Shown: in pieces, positions 35,837 through 43,876 of the stretch
How the letters are laid out: every line of letters begins with the position of its first letter
How positions within the stretch are numbered: the first letter of the stretch is position 1
Source of the DNA: Pelagadaptatus aseana
GTDB lineage: Bacteria > Pseudomonadota > Gammaproteobacteria > Pseudomonadales > Cellvibrionaceae
Direction: 5' to 3'
Length of the DNA stretch: 64,000 nucleotides
NCBI GenBank assembly: GCA_040365065.1
Contig: BAABNI010000002.1
Coordinates: forward strand, 411,632-475,631
Made by a program: the position numbers and the translations under genes
The notes under the pieces: generated by a model
Seen by the model: the letters and a program-made list of their open reading frames with translations, nothing else
What the model was told of the DNA's origin: nothing
Databases searched by the model: none

Positions 35837-37675
35837 TCAAAGACCGGGACGATAGGTATTGCGAACAGAGGTCTGGGCATCCACCACAATCGAAAATGAA
35901 TCTCTTAATTGTTTACGCACCAGCTTCGATAAATCATCCGGATTCAGCCAGTTGGACACCGGCTGCCCCGACGTCACCTGCCGCGCCTGTGCCTGTAACC
36001 GGGTTTGCGTAATCACGCTGTAGGCATCCTGCAGATTACGACTATCACGAATACTCATGGCTTTATGTTCGGCTAAAGCCTGCAGTCGATCAATGGTGTT
36101 AATGGCTTTGATACCATGGGATAAACTGTGAATACGGGCAATATCCACAATCGACATCAAGCCGCTTTTTTTGATGTTCAGTTCATCTCGGTGCTCACCG
36201 TTTCTGTCCACCACAAAGCGACGGAAGATCCCCAGTGGAGGTGGAGAATCGAGGACATTTTCAGCCAGCATGGCAAAGAAGATGCTGTTGCCATTAACCC
36301 GATTGAGCATGTGCTTCTGCAATTTTTTGCACAGCGAATTATCGCCATAAATGGAGCGCAGATCGAAGAATATACTGACGCGCATCAAGGCATCCGATGT
36401 GGGACTCTGGGTCCAGTTATCCACGGTTTTCTTCCAGCCCGACAAAGGCTGACGCCACTGATCGGTTGTCGCCATGACTTCACCCGGGCAATAGACATAA
36501 CCACAGCTATTAAGGCCATCACAGACACTGTGCGCCAGAGCCTTAAACCAGGGCTCATGTTCTTCCTGCATATCGTTGGAGATCAACAGGCCATTATCCT
36601 GATCACCGCCCAGCAACTGTTCGCCACGCCCCTGCGAACCAAATCCCAACCAACTGAAGGGAACCGGCGGCTCGCCATTTTTATCGATAAACAGCTCAAT
36701 CAACCTGACGGTAACGGCATCGCTGATGGCGGTGAGAATATGACTGATCTGATTAGAACGCATGCCCGCATTGACCCACTGCACCAGCAGATTGGGTAGC
36801 AAATCAGTAATGCTCTTTAACCCCTCTACCGAGGTTTGACGGCCAACATGTTGTACCAAAAAGACCGGATCATCCTGACGCGCCAACATCAGATCCGACG
36901 AGGTCACAATGCCCTTGACCTTGTCGTTGTGGACCACCGGAATATGGTGGATTTTGGACCGCGTCATAAATAAGGTGGCATCAAAAATAGTGGACTCGGT
37001 ATCAATGGTATAAGGATCCGGTGTCATAATGGTTCTGACCTGCTGATCGAAACCCACTCCCTCAGCCACTGCCCGGGCGCGCAAATCCCGATCGGTTACA
37101 ATACCCAGCAAGTTTTCTTCATCCATCACCAGCACCGAGGACACGCGACAGCTGGTCATTAAGATGGCGGTGGATTGTATCGACAATTCTGGCGCCACGG
37201 CGATAACCTCCTCGGTCATCACATCCTTGATGTGGCGCATCATGTCATTGGAGTCCGGTTCGTGCCGAGCCGCACGCCTTACACGCCGGGCGCGCTGGCT
37301 GTGGAAGAAGCGATCGATGCCACGTCGTTTTTTGCGAAGCTTCTGATACTCTTCTTCCGGAAAAATATACAGCAGGGAATCTTCGATCAGTACCGCTTTG
37401 ATGCCGGGATCTTCCTGATGCAAGCCCTTAAGGTTAAAACTGACTCCTTCACCCAGGCGATCAATCAATTGATCCTTATCGCCGCGCAACTCAGCCGCGC
37501 CGCTGCGTATTATCCGCAGACCGGCATCGTCGTCCTTGATTTCAAAAACGTGGCCCTTGCGAAAGTAGGCAATTTCAATCGTGCCAACCAACTCTTCCAC
37601 TTCGTCGCGAGGCAGTTCATCGAAGGGAATGCACTCACACAAAAAATCCAGAATGGCTTTAAGTTCAGGGCTCAT
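35837..37675 (-). CDS. cNMP-binding / CBS-pair / DUF294 nucleotidyltransferase-like protein
   Basis: 612 residues. Residues 1-120 are a cyclic-nucleotide-binding-like beta-roll, about 150-275 are two CBS domains (starting IKDVMTEEVIAVAPEL and MTPDPYTIDTESTI), about 335-450 are a nucleotidyltransferase-fold domain with GFGSQGRGEQLLGGDQDNG, and the remainder is the DUF294 C-terminal helical domain. The GS...D.D nucleotidyltransferase motif is kept. The likely role is nucleotide-responsive regulation, perhaps of the neighbouring acetate symporter system; this is inferred from context only. Confidence 0.92.
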   Translation of the reverse strand: MSPELKAILDFLCECIPFDELPRDEVEELVGTIEIAYFRKGHVFEIKDDDAGLRIIRSGAAELRGDKDQLIDRLGEGVSFNLKGLHQEDPGIKAVLIEDSLLYIFPEEEYQKLRKKRRGIDRFFHSQRARRVRRAARHEPDSNDMMRHIKDVMTEEVIAVAPELSIQSTAILMTSCRVSSVLVMDEENLLGIVTDRDLRARAVAEGVGFDQQVRTIMTPDPYTIDTESTIFDATLFMTRSKIHHIPVVHNDKVKGIVTSSDLMLARQDDPVFLVQHVGRQTSVEGLKSITDLLPNLLVQWVNAGMRSNQISHILTAISDAVTVRLIELFIDKNGEPPVPFSWLGFGSQGRGEQLLGGDQDNGLLISNDMQEEHEPWFKALAHSVCDGLNSCGYVYCPGEVMATTDQWRQPLSGWKKTVDNWTQSPTSDALMRVSIFFDLRSIYGDNSLCKKLQKHMLNRVNGNSIFFAMLAENVLDSPPPLGIFRRFVVDRNGEHRDELNIKKSGLMSIVDIARIHSLSHGIKAINTIDRLQALAEHKAMSIRDSRNLQDAYSVITQTRLQAQARQVTSGQPVSNWLNPDDLSKLVRKQLRDSFSIVVDAQTSVRNTYRPGL

Positions 37676-37686
37676 AAACTTGATAT

Positions 37687-37794
37687 CCTAAATCGTGACT
37701 GTCATTTAAACGACCATCGCAACCTAAATTCCGGCTGTCATTCTGACGGTCATTGCACCCTAAATTCTAGTTGTCATTCTGACGACCATCGGGA
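37687..37794. repeat. 36-base tandem repeat, three copies
   Basis: Units start at 37687, 37723 and 37759, each opening CCTAAAT and containing a (G/T)TCATT-TGACGA-CAT core; the third merges into the dispersed repeat at 37774-37836. It lies just upstream of the DUF294 gene start, within its probable promoter region. Confidence 0.75.
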
Positions 37795-37836
37795 GGAAGA
37801 ATCTTCAGAAGATCCTTCACTGCGTTCAGGATGACA
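37774..37836. repeat. Dispersed GATCC...GGATGACA repeat copy
   Basis: TCATTCTGACGACC, then GGAGGAAGAATCTTCAGA, AGATCCTTCACTGCG and TTCAGGATGACA. It closely matches the copy at 35078-35142 and ends one base before the stop codon of the next gene. Confidence 0.8.
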
Positions 37837-38331
37837 TTAACGGCGAAAATCTTCCTTAAAGCTGGTTTCATACAGAGTAAATGTCATTGCGGCATCACCA
37901 TAGTAGAGAACGCCGTCGGCAGACACCGCAACACGCAAGCGACTTTTGGCGCGATCAGGACGATCGAGATCAATATTCCAGGCCATACCATCCATATCGG
38001 TCTGAGTCATATCACTGGGCAGGCCCTCGTCAGATTCACTATCCACCAAAGCCACCTTGGCGCCCTCGAGCGGCACCACTGATTTCAAATGCAGCTTCAG
38101 GCGATTGTCATCCAACCAGTCGGTTGTCAGGAGCAGTTCAAAATCGTTGTTTTTCAGACCGCAGGCACCGGAGGTGTAGCGACAATTGGGTTTTTCTATT
38201 AACGCATAACTGCCGCCTTTTTTTGCTACATGGGGTTTTTCAGCGACGATACTGTCGACCAGAAAATAACCCAGCACAGCCAGAATAGGAGTAATAATTA
38301 GGGCGGCAACAACATGTTTGTTTTTGAACAT
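37837..38331 (-). CDS. Membrane-anchored hypothetical protein
   Basis: 164 residues from ATG 38331; the frame opens at 38355. One N-terminal membrane helix (AALIITPILAVLGYFLVDSIV) leaves a periplasmic domain with two cysteines in CRYTSGACGL that could form a disulfide. The rest is beta-rich (FELLLTTDWL, LRVAVSADGVLYYG). I do not recognise a named family. It lies between the symporter and DUF294 genes on the same strand, suggesting a role at the membrane connected with them. Confidence 0.75.
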   Translation of the reverse strand: MFKNKHVVAALIITPILAVLGYFLVDSIVAEKPHVAKKGGSYALIEKPNCRYTSGACGLKNNDFELLLTTDWLDDNRLKLHLKSVVPLEGAKVALVDSESDEGLPSDMTQTDMDGMAWNIDLDRPDRAKSRLRVAVSADGVLYYGDAAMTFTLYETSFKEDFRR

Positions 38332-38439
38332 TGAAATGTCTCTTGTGATTATCAATTGAGTCTGTAGTTACTTTACAGAAAGAACGCTTACATAGGTTGT
38401 TTTATAACAAAACAACTATGAAAAAATTCTTACCGCAAC

Positions 38440-38472
38440 TTAAAAATTTAAGGCTCCCTGAGGAGCCTTAAA
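38440..38472 (-). terminator. Strong terminator after the acetate symporter
   Basis: Perfect 11-bp stem TTTAAGGCTCC/GGAGCCTTAAA with a 4-base loop at 38447-38472; read on the minus strand it runs into ATTTTTAA. About 80 bases of structured 3' untranslated DNA lie between the symporter stop and this hairpin. Confidence 0.8.
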
Positions 38473-38551
38473 ATGTTGCGAACCTGCCACCCGACTACCT
38501 TGCCGGGTCGTCACTTGCTTTTTCCGGGCAGCAAGGTCCGCTATTCAGCCC

Positions 38552-40282
38552 TTAGTGATCGTGGGCCGCTTCAACACCGGTAGGTACACGCATATTCTCA
38601 ACCAGATCCTGAATCTCTTGTGAAGGCTCAGTAGTCATGCGAGACACAACGAACGCTACCGCGAAGTTAACGATGGCACCAATTGCACCGAAGGCGTTTG
38701 GCTCGATCCCCATGAACCAGTTAGGAGACATATCACCCAGGAACGAAGTACTGGCGATGAACATGATGCCTTTGTGCTGGAACACGTACAGCAGGGTCAC
38801 AGTGATGCCTGCGATCATACCGGCAACCGCACCTTCCTTATTGATACGCTTGGAGAAGATACCCATCATCAGCGCTGGGAAGATAGAGGAAGCCGCCAGA
38901 CCGAAGGCCAGTGCAACCGTACCAGCCGCAAAGTCAGGTGGGTTGTAGCCGAGATAACCCGCACCACAGATCGCAACCGCCATGGCGATACGCGAGGCCA
39001 ACAGCTCCTGCTTCTCGTCAATATCCGGTGTAATCACCCCTTTCAGGAGATCGTGCGATACCGCTGAAGAAATCGCCAGCAACAGACCCGCCGCGGTAGA
39101 CAGTGCCGCAGCCAGACCACCGGCAGCCACCAGAGCAATTACCCAGTTAGGCAGCTTGGCAATTTCAGGGTTGGCCAGCACCATGATGTCACGGTCAACT
39201 TTAACCATTTCGTTGGACGCTTTATCAGAGGTGTACTGGATTTTGCCGTCGCCGTTTTTGTCTTCAAACTTCAGCAGACCGGTTTTTTCCCAGTTTTTGA
39301 ACCACTGTGGACGCTCTTCGTATACCAGGTGCTCACCTTTAACTGGCTCAATGGTGTTCATCAGGTTCAGACGAGCCATACCAGCAACAGCAGGAGCAGT
39401 GGTGTACAGGATAGCGATAAATACCAGAGCCCAACCCGCGGAAGAACGCGCATCTTTTACCTTAGGTACAGTAAAGAAGCGAATAATTACGTGTGGCAGA
39501 CCTGCAGTACCAATCATCAGAGACAGGGTGTAGACGAACATATTGGTCGTACTCAGACGCACACTGGTTGTGTACTCAGAGAAACCAAGTTCGGTTACCA
39601 CCTGATCAAGTCGATCGAGCAGATAAGTCTCGGTACCCACCATGGTGCTTCCCAGACCAAGTTGTGGCAGAGGGTTACCCGTCAGGTTCAGAGAGATAAA
39701 GATTGCCGGAATGGTGTAAGCAAAAATCAGCACCACATACTGAGCAATCTGGGTATAGGTAATACCCTTCATACCACCCATTACGGCGTAGAAGAATACG
39801 ATAACCATACCTACCAGCAGGCCGGCCTCATAGCTCACTTCCAGGAAGCGGGAGAAAGCAACACCCACACCTTTCATCTGACCGATTACGTAAGTAACAG
39901 AACAGATAATCAGGCACACAACCGCTACGATACGAGCGCCGCGGGAGTAGAAGCGATCACCGATAAACTCGGGAACAGTGAACTTACCGTGCTTACGCAG
40001 GTAAGGAGCCAGCAACATCGCCAGGATTACATAACCACCGGTCCAGCCCATCAGGAATACAGAACCACCGTAACCCAGGAAGGCAATCAAACCCGCCATG
40101 GAGATAAAAGATGCCGCAGACATCCAGTCCGCTGCAGTCGCCATACCGTTAGCAACAGGGTTTACACCACCGCCAGCAACGTAGAACTCTTTGGTTGATC
40201 CAGCGCGCGCCCAGAAAGCGATACCCAGATACAGTGCGAAAGTTAAACCTACGACGATGTAGGTCATTGTCTTGAGATCCAT
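38552..40282 (-). CDS. VC_2705-family sodium/acetate symporter (ActP-like)
   Basis: 576 residues with about 13 membrane helices, of the SSS (SLC5) family. The N-terminal block GSTKEFYVAGGGVNPVANGMATAADWMSAASFISMAG-type signature and the following YVIGQMKGVGVAFSRFL segment are typical of the acetate/solute symporters that pair with a DUF4212 subunit. It imports acetate or a similar short carboxylate with Na+. A soluble insert near residues 325-375 (EKTGLLKFEDKNGDGKIQY) resembles a calcium-binding loop. It is co-transcribed with DUF4212, and TAGACC-type motifs precede that operon. Confidence 0.93.
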   Translation of the reverse strand: MDLKTMTYIVVGLTFALYLGIAFWARAGSTKEFYVAGGGVNPVANGMATAADWMSAASFISMAGLIAFLGYGGSVFLMGWTGGYVILAMLLAPYLRKHGKFTVPEFIGDRFYSRGARIVAVVCLIICSVTYVIGQMKGVGVAFSRFLEVSYEAGLLVGMVIVFFYAVMGGMKGITYTQIAQYVVLIFAYTIPAIFISLNLTGNPLPQLGLGSTMVGTETYLLDRLDQVVTELGFSEYTTSVRLSTTNMFVYTLSLMIGTAGLPHVIIRFFTVPKVKDARSSAGWALVFIAILYTTAPAVAGMARLNLMNTIEPVKGEHLVYEERPQWFKNWEKTGLLKFEDKNGDGKIQYTSDKASNEMVKVDRDIMVLANPEIAKLPNWVIALVAAGGLAAALSTAAGLLLAISSAVSHDLLKGVITPDIDEKQELLASRIAMAVAICGAGYLGYNPPDFAAGTVALAFGLAASSIFPALMMGIFSKRINKEGAVAGMIAGITVTLLYVFQHKGIMFIASTSFLGDMSPNWFMGIEPNAFGAIGAIVNFAVAFVVSRMTTEPSQEIQDLVENMRVPTGVEAAHDH

Positions 40283-40292
40283 GATCTACTCC

Positions 40293-40559
40293 TTATTCGT
40301 CGTCTACGCCGTATTTACGGTCAAGCTCACCCATTTTCTTTGTGTAGTAAAAAATCAAACCCACAAAAGTGTAAATAGAACCCTGCTGAGCAAACCAGAA
40401 GCCCAACTTGTAGCCACCCAACTGGATGGTATTCAACACATCGACCAACAAGATGCCGCAGCCAAAAGACACTACAAACCAGATCACCATCAGCTTGACC
40501 ATCAAGCTGAGATTCTCCTTCCAGTATGCCTGCGCATCAGCTTCAGATTTAAAAGCCAT
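40293..40559 (-). CDS. DUF4212 small membrane subunit of the symporter
   Basis: 88 residues from ATG 40559 (GAGGAA ribosome-binding site); the frame opens at 40574. Two membrane helices (VKLMVIWFVVSFGCGILLV and the segment ending YTFVGLIFYYT) and a charged tail GELDRKYGVDDE match the DUF4212 family, which is almost always encoded next to VC_2705-type symporters and is presumed to be a partner subunit. It ends ten bases before the symporter start. Confidence 0.93.
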   Translation of the reverse strand: MAFKSEADAQAYWKENLSLMVKLMVIWFVVSFGCGILLVDVLNTIQLGGYKLGFWFAQQGSIYTFVGLIFYYTKKMGELDRKYGVDDE

Positions 40560-40609
40560 AATGCAATTCCTCATGTAATAGTTGTTATGATTACATCTTT
40601 AGTTTTACG

Positions 40610-40644
40610 TAGACCAACGCCGGTTAATATTGGACGTTGGTCTA
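40610..40644. promoter_or_regulatory. TAGACCAACG inverted repeat before the symporter operon
   Basis: Perfect 10-base arms TAGACCAACG (40610-40619) and CGTTGGTCTA (40635-40644) with a 15-base spacer. They lie 50-85 bases before the DUF4212 start codon and after the porin stop. The same 10-mer CGTTGGTCTA recurs at 42038-42047. Candidate CrbR binding site; it could also serve as a terminator of the porin. Confidence 0.5.
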
Positions 40645-40658
40645 GTTGGGCAATTAAC

Positions 40659-41924
40659 TTACCAAGCGTACTTGGCAGTAAATTGAACACGAGTGGCATC
40701 GCCATCATCGCCATTTTTCAATTCTTTCTCGCCAGTAACGTACTCAGCACCCAGAGACATTTTTGGAGTTGGAGAATAAATCAGATTGATATTGGCGTTA
40801 TAGATAGACTCTGTAGAATCACCATCCAGAGGATTGTCTGCTTCAGATGCCGCATAGACAAAGTTGGAGCGCCATTTGCTGTTCCACTTATGCTTATAAG
40901 CGATATACCAGCCATCCACATCCAATGCCTTAAGGTCAGAGCCGTCTACATAGGCATCTTCCCATGTACCCAAAGCCAGATAGCGACCGGGGTTCCCTGT
41001 GGTGTACATAAACTTCAGGTCGTTACCGTTTTCAAATGCATATTTACCGGAAACACTAAACGCAGTCAGGTTTTCAGTCTCATCATCGTAGTCTTTGTCA
41101 GCACCAGGATCGTTATCGGTAGTAAAATCCACCTTACGAGACATAGCTGCAAGGGCATAACTCAAGTTACCCCATTTGCCATCTTAGCGAACAACCAAAT
41201 CCGGTGTATCGGTCGTATCGTCAAGATCGCCATCAACATAGGAGAAAGGATTTTCAGCCGCTAACATAAATGAGCCACCGCCCATCTTAGTAGTCCAGCG
41301 CAACTGCTGCTGACGGATAAACACGATACCACTGGTTGGGCCAACCCAATCCAGAGTTTCCGGATAGGCTCCGGTATTCATAAATGTTGACCAGAATTGA
41401 CCGGCCAGCAGCGAAGAGTCTTCAGAATAATTCCATTTCAGGAATGCATGACGCAGTCGACTGGCATTATTATTGGTCAGTCTCTCCTGATCATCACCAC
41501 CAGTAAAGTCCATCTCAATGTAACTCACGATATCACCAGCAGAAGTTTCATGATTACCTTTCAGCCAGAAGCGAGATTGCTTGGCGGATGTGCCAAATTC
41601 ACGCTCGCCTGATGCTTCATCCTCGATGCCAATACTGTTCGGATGAAAGTAGTGAGGAATCTCGGTGGTATCCGTAGATGTCATATCCATCTTGATATAA
41701 CCGCCATACTGAAAACGGGTCCCCTTTTTCAGCTCGACACCCTTTTTCAACTGCACTTCTTCTTTTTTCTGCAGCGATTCCTTCAGAGCCTTAAGCTCCT
41801 GCTCCAGCATTTCCATGCGCTTTAATACCGCATCATCCGCTGCAACAGCAGGCAATGCAGCAGCACCCAACGCACAAGCTGCAACGGCGGCGACTAAAGG
41901 TTTTTTCATTATTTGTATTTTCAT
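40659..41924 (-). pseudogene. DcaP-like outer-membrane porin, interrupted by an in-frame stop
   Basis: From ATG 41924 (GGGGAA ribosome-binding site) the reading frame has a signal peptide ending AALPAVAA, a short coiled coil (VLKRMEMLEQELKALKESLQ) and beta-barrel strands, as in DcaP-type porins. A TAA at 41184-41186 interrupts it after DTPDLVVR. The same frame then continues DGKWGNLSYALAAM to a proper C-terminus ending FTAKYAW at 40659. Without the stop the protein would have about 421 residues, the family's length. There is no frameshift; a single substitution (for instance Tyr to stop) is enough. Relatives take up dicarboxylates, and it lies next to acetate uptake genes. Confidence 0.85.
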
Positions 41925-42037
41925 ATTATTCCCCAGCTCTCCAGAGTCAGTTAGTTGTAGAGGACAAAAACAACAGCCCAATGCTTTTTATTTCGCACTA
42001 ACAGTAATACTCAGGTGGGGCAAACCGAGGTATTAGT

Positions 42038-42065
42038 CGTTGGTCTAATTACGACCAAGGTCTAA
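42038..42065. promoter_or_regulatory. GGTCTAA motif pair in the porin/acs-fragment promoter gap
   Basis: CGTTGGTCTA (42038-42047) and GACCAAGGTCTAA (42053-42065) share GGTCTAA 17-18 bases apart. TTGGTC-N7-GACCAA also forms an inverted repeat here. The first 10-mer is identical to one arm before the symporter operon. Confidence 0.45.
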
Positions 42066-42125
42066 GAAACTTTTTCACTATCTGTTAACCATTACAGAAA
42101 TCCTGCTTTCTAATTCAGGCACCGA

Positions 42126-42139
42126 TAGACCATTGTCTA
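42126..42139. promoter_or_regulatory. TAGACCATTGTCTA palindrome
   Basis: A 14-base palindrome matching at 12 of 14 positions. It lies 67 bases before the start of the acs fragment and is related to the TAGACC/GGTCTA motifs at 40610, 42038 and 43104. Confidence 0.45.
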
Positions 42140-42205
42140 ATGGCAAAAGACCGCACTTCTAATAAGAATTTCCATCATCAAAATGATTAATGAATGGAGC
42201 GGTAC

Positions 42206-42862
42206 ATGGTGCAGGCAAGCGATGGCGCAGACAACGTCACTGAACACTGCCTGGGTCGTCATGCCCAAACCAACGCCCAAAAGGCTGCCATTGTCTGGCA
42301 ATCTGAAAACGATGACGAACAACGAACCATTACTTATGGTGAGTTAAGTGATGAAATGAATCGTCTGGCCAATGGCTTAAAAGCACTCGGGGTAAACTCC
42401 GGGGATGCAATTACATTGTTTATGCCTGCGGTTCCGGAAATCGTAATCGCCATGCTGGCCTGCACTCGTATCGGAGCGATCCACAGCACACCGGACAAGA
42501 ATTTATCCGCAAACGAGCTGGCCAACCACATAGAACAACAGCAGTCCCTGATCGTTATAACCGCCAACAGCGATGACAATGGTAAGAACAATTTCAAGGA
42601 TCAGATCGATAAAGCATGCAACCAGCTGGAAAAGACCAACCACGTCCATCACGTAATTGTGCTTGACCTTGATCCGGACACAGCTCACGCACGGGATATT
42701 GATTTTTACGAACTGGCTTCAGCGCAAAGTGATTTTTGCGAAGCCGAAAGCCGCTGTGACAGGCAAACCTGTGGACCTGCCGCCCAGAACCATCAGATTT
42801 ACCGGGCGCTGCTGAACAATAAAACCATTCAGATACAAAATGGAGAAATTACTATCCACTGA
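42206..42862 (+). pseudogene. Fragment of acetyl-CoA synthetase (part of the adenylation N-domain)
   Basis: About 218 residues from ATG 42206 (GGAG ribosome-binding site); ATG 42194 is also in frame. The sequence from NVTEHCLGRH through ITYGELSDEMNRLANGLKALGV, MPAVPEIVIAMLACTRIGAIHS and IVITANSDDNGKNNFKDQID aligns with about residues 90-260 of Acs. The N-terminal cap, the ATP-binding P-loop, and all later catalytic and CoA-binding motifs are absent, so it cannot be an active synthetase. The frame is open, and a terminator follows after a 24-base tandem repeat. It could be a decaying remnant or a repurposed domain. It lies between the broken porin and crbR. Confidence 0.8.
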
Positions 42863-42933
42863 AAATCCGCTAATGGCTTCTTAGTAAAATCCGCTAATGG
42901 CTTTTCGATTAAATCCGCTAATGGCTTCTCGAT
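42862..42933. repeat. 24-base tandem repeat, three copies
   Basis: Units at 42862, 42886 and 42910 share AAATCCGCTAATGGCTT. The first unit begins with the last base of the acs-fragment stop codon. The period of 24 is eight codons; on the minus strand it would read as repeated KPLADF, but no gene is evident there. Confidence 0.8.
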
Positions 42934-42980
42934 GAAGAGCCCGTTAGGGCGACAGTCAAATCCCCCCTTGGGATTGCTTA

Positions 42981-43007
42981 GGGTCTGCTGTTCAGGCCCT
43001 TTTTTTT
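42981..43007 (+). terminator. Rho-independent terminator after the acs fragment
   Basis: Stem GGGTCTG/CAGGCCC (one T-G pair) with a 5-base loop, followed by eight T. It closes the acs-fragment transcript before crbR. Confidence 0.8.
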
Positions 43008-43103
43008 GCCTGTCTGCATACTGGAAACAGGTCAATAAACCCGACCAAACAGAGGTCATTCTGCGACTCACTGGCTTGATTTAAAACCTAAAATAGCGCT
43101 ATG

Positions 43104-43118
43104 TTTAGACCATCTAAA
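43104..43118. promoter_or_regulatory. TTTAGACCATCTAAA palindrome before crbR
   Basis: Arms TTTAGA/TCTAAA around CCA, 58 bases before the crbR start. It contains the TAGACC core found before the symporter and porin genes, which suggests autoregulation. Confidence 0.4.
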
Positions 43119-43175
43119 ATAATAAATTATTCGGCGGCAACCCATTGCCAAAGCCGCTATCAACGGAGAGACCCA

Positions 43176-43856
43176 ATGGCCTTGAGCCCCACTATCATTA
43201 TCGCGGACGACCACCCCCTGTTCCGTATGGCTCTCAAGGGGACTCTGGAAAGTCAGTTTGACCAGCCCTGTCTGGTAGAAGCAGAAGACTTTTCCTCACT
43301 GCAGAAAAAACTGGAATCCACCGACGACATTCATTTGATCCTGCTCGATTTGCACATGCCCGGCGCAGAGGGTTTCAGCGCCCTTGTTTTTCTGGTGGCT
43401 CAATACCCCAGCATTCCGGTGATGATCGTCTCAGGTCATGAAGAACCAGAGATCATGCGCCGCGCCATTGACCATGGCGCCAGTGGCTACCTGCCCAAAA
43501 GCGCTCCGGTCGAAACCATGAGCGAGGCATTGCATACGGTTCTGGAGGGTGGTATCTGGTTGCCGGAAGGTACCCCGGAAACGGTGGTCAGCGAAGAAGA
43601 ACTGAACGTGGCGGATGCGCTGGCCAATCTGACCCCCCAGCAATTTCGGGTGGCCACCATGGTCAGTCAGGGCTTATTGAATAAGCAGATTGCCTATGAG
43701 CTGAATGTCACAGAGACCACCATTAAGGCGCATATGACAGAGATTTTTCGTAAGCTGGGTGTTCACTCACGGACTCAGGCAGCTGTGGCGCTAAGTCAAT
43801 TGGCGGTGAATCCCGGGGTGACACTGGATGAGTTTCGCAAGACTCAGGGTGATTAG
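43176..43856 (+). CDS. crbR: LuxR-type response regulator, CrbR/ErdR-like
   Basis: 226 residues from ATG 43176 (GGAGAG ribosome-binding site). The receiver has IIADDHPLFRMAL, phospho-acceptor Asp in ILLDLHMPGAEG and PKSAPVETM. The LuxR helix-turn-helix is LTPQQFRVATMVSQGLLNKQIAYELNVTETTIKAHMTEIFRKLGV. In related bacteria such a regulator (CrbR in Vibrio, ErdR in Pseudomonas) works with an SLC5-domain kinase to switch on acetate uptake and acetyl-CoA synthetase. Here the kinase gene lies 2.3 kb away at 46160, and the symporter genes are nearby. Assignment rests on this context and on family resemblance. Confidence 0.85.
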   Translation: MALSPTIIIADDHPLFRMALKGTLESQFDQPCLVEAEDFSSLQKKLESTDDIHLILLDLHMPGAEGFSALVFLVAQYPSIPVMIVSGHEEPEIMRRAIDHGASGYLPKSAPVETMSEALHTVLEGGIWLPEGTPETVVSEEELNVADALANLTPQQFRVATMVSQGLLNKQIAYELNVTETTIKAHMTEIFRKLGVHSRTQAAVALSQLAVNPGVTLDEFRKTQGD

Positions 43857-43876
43857 TTTTCTTTTTCGTATCGGTT

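Noticed and set aside
37175..37834. Plus-strand frame ending in Cys/His-rich repeats
   Set aside because: Its tail is the 36-base tandem repeat and the rest is antisense to the DUF294 gene.
37687..37836. Possible CRISPR array
   Set aside because: Only three imperfect units directly abutting without unique spacers, and no cas genes in the window.
38466..38551. tRNA or riboswitch in the symporter 3' region
   Set aside because: Short stems are present but no cloverleaf with an anticodon, CCA end or known riboswitch core.
42829..43071. Minus-strand frame with repeated KPLADF units
   Set aside because: It is produced by the 24-base tandem repeat and crosses a terminator for the other strand; no promoter or ribosome-binding site.
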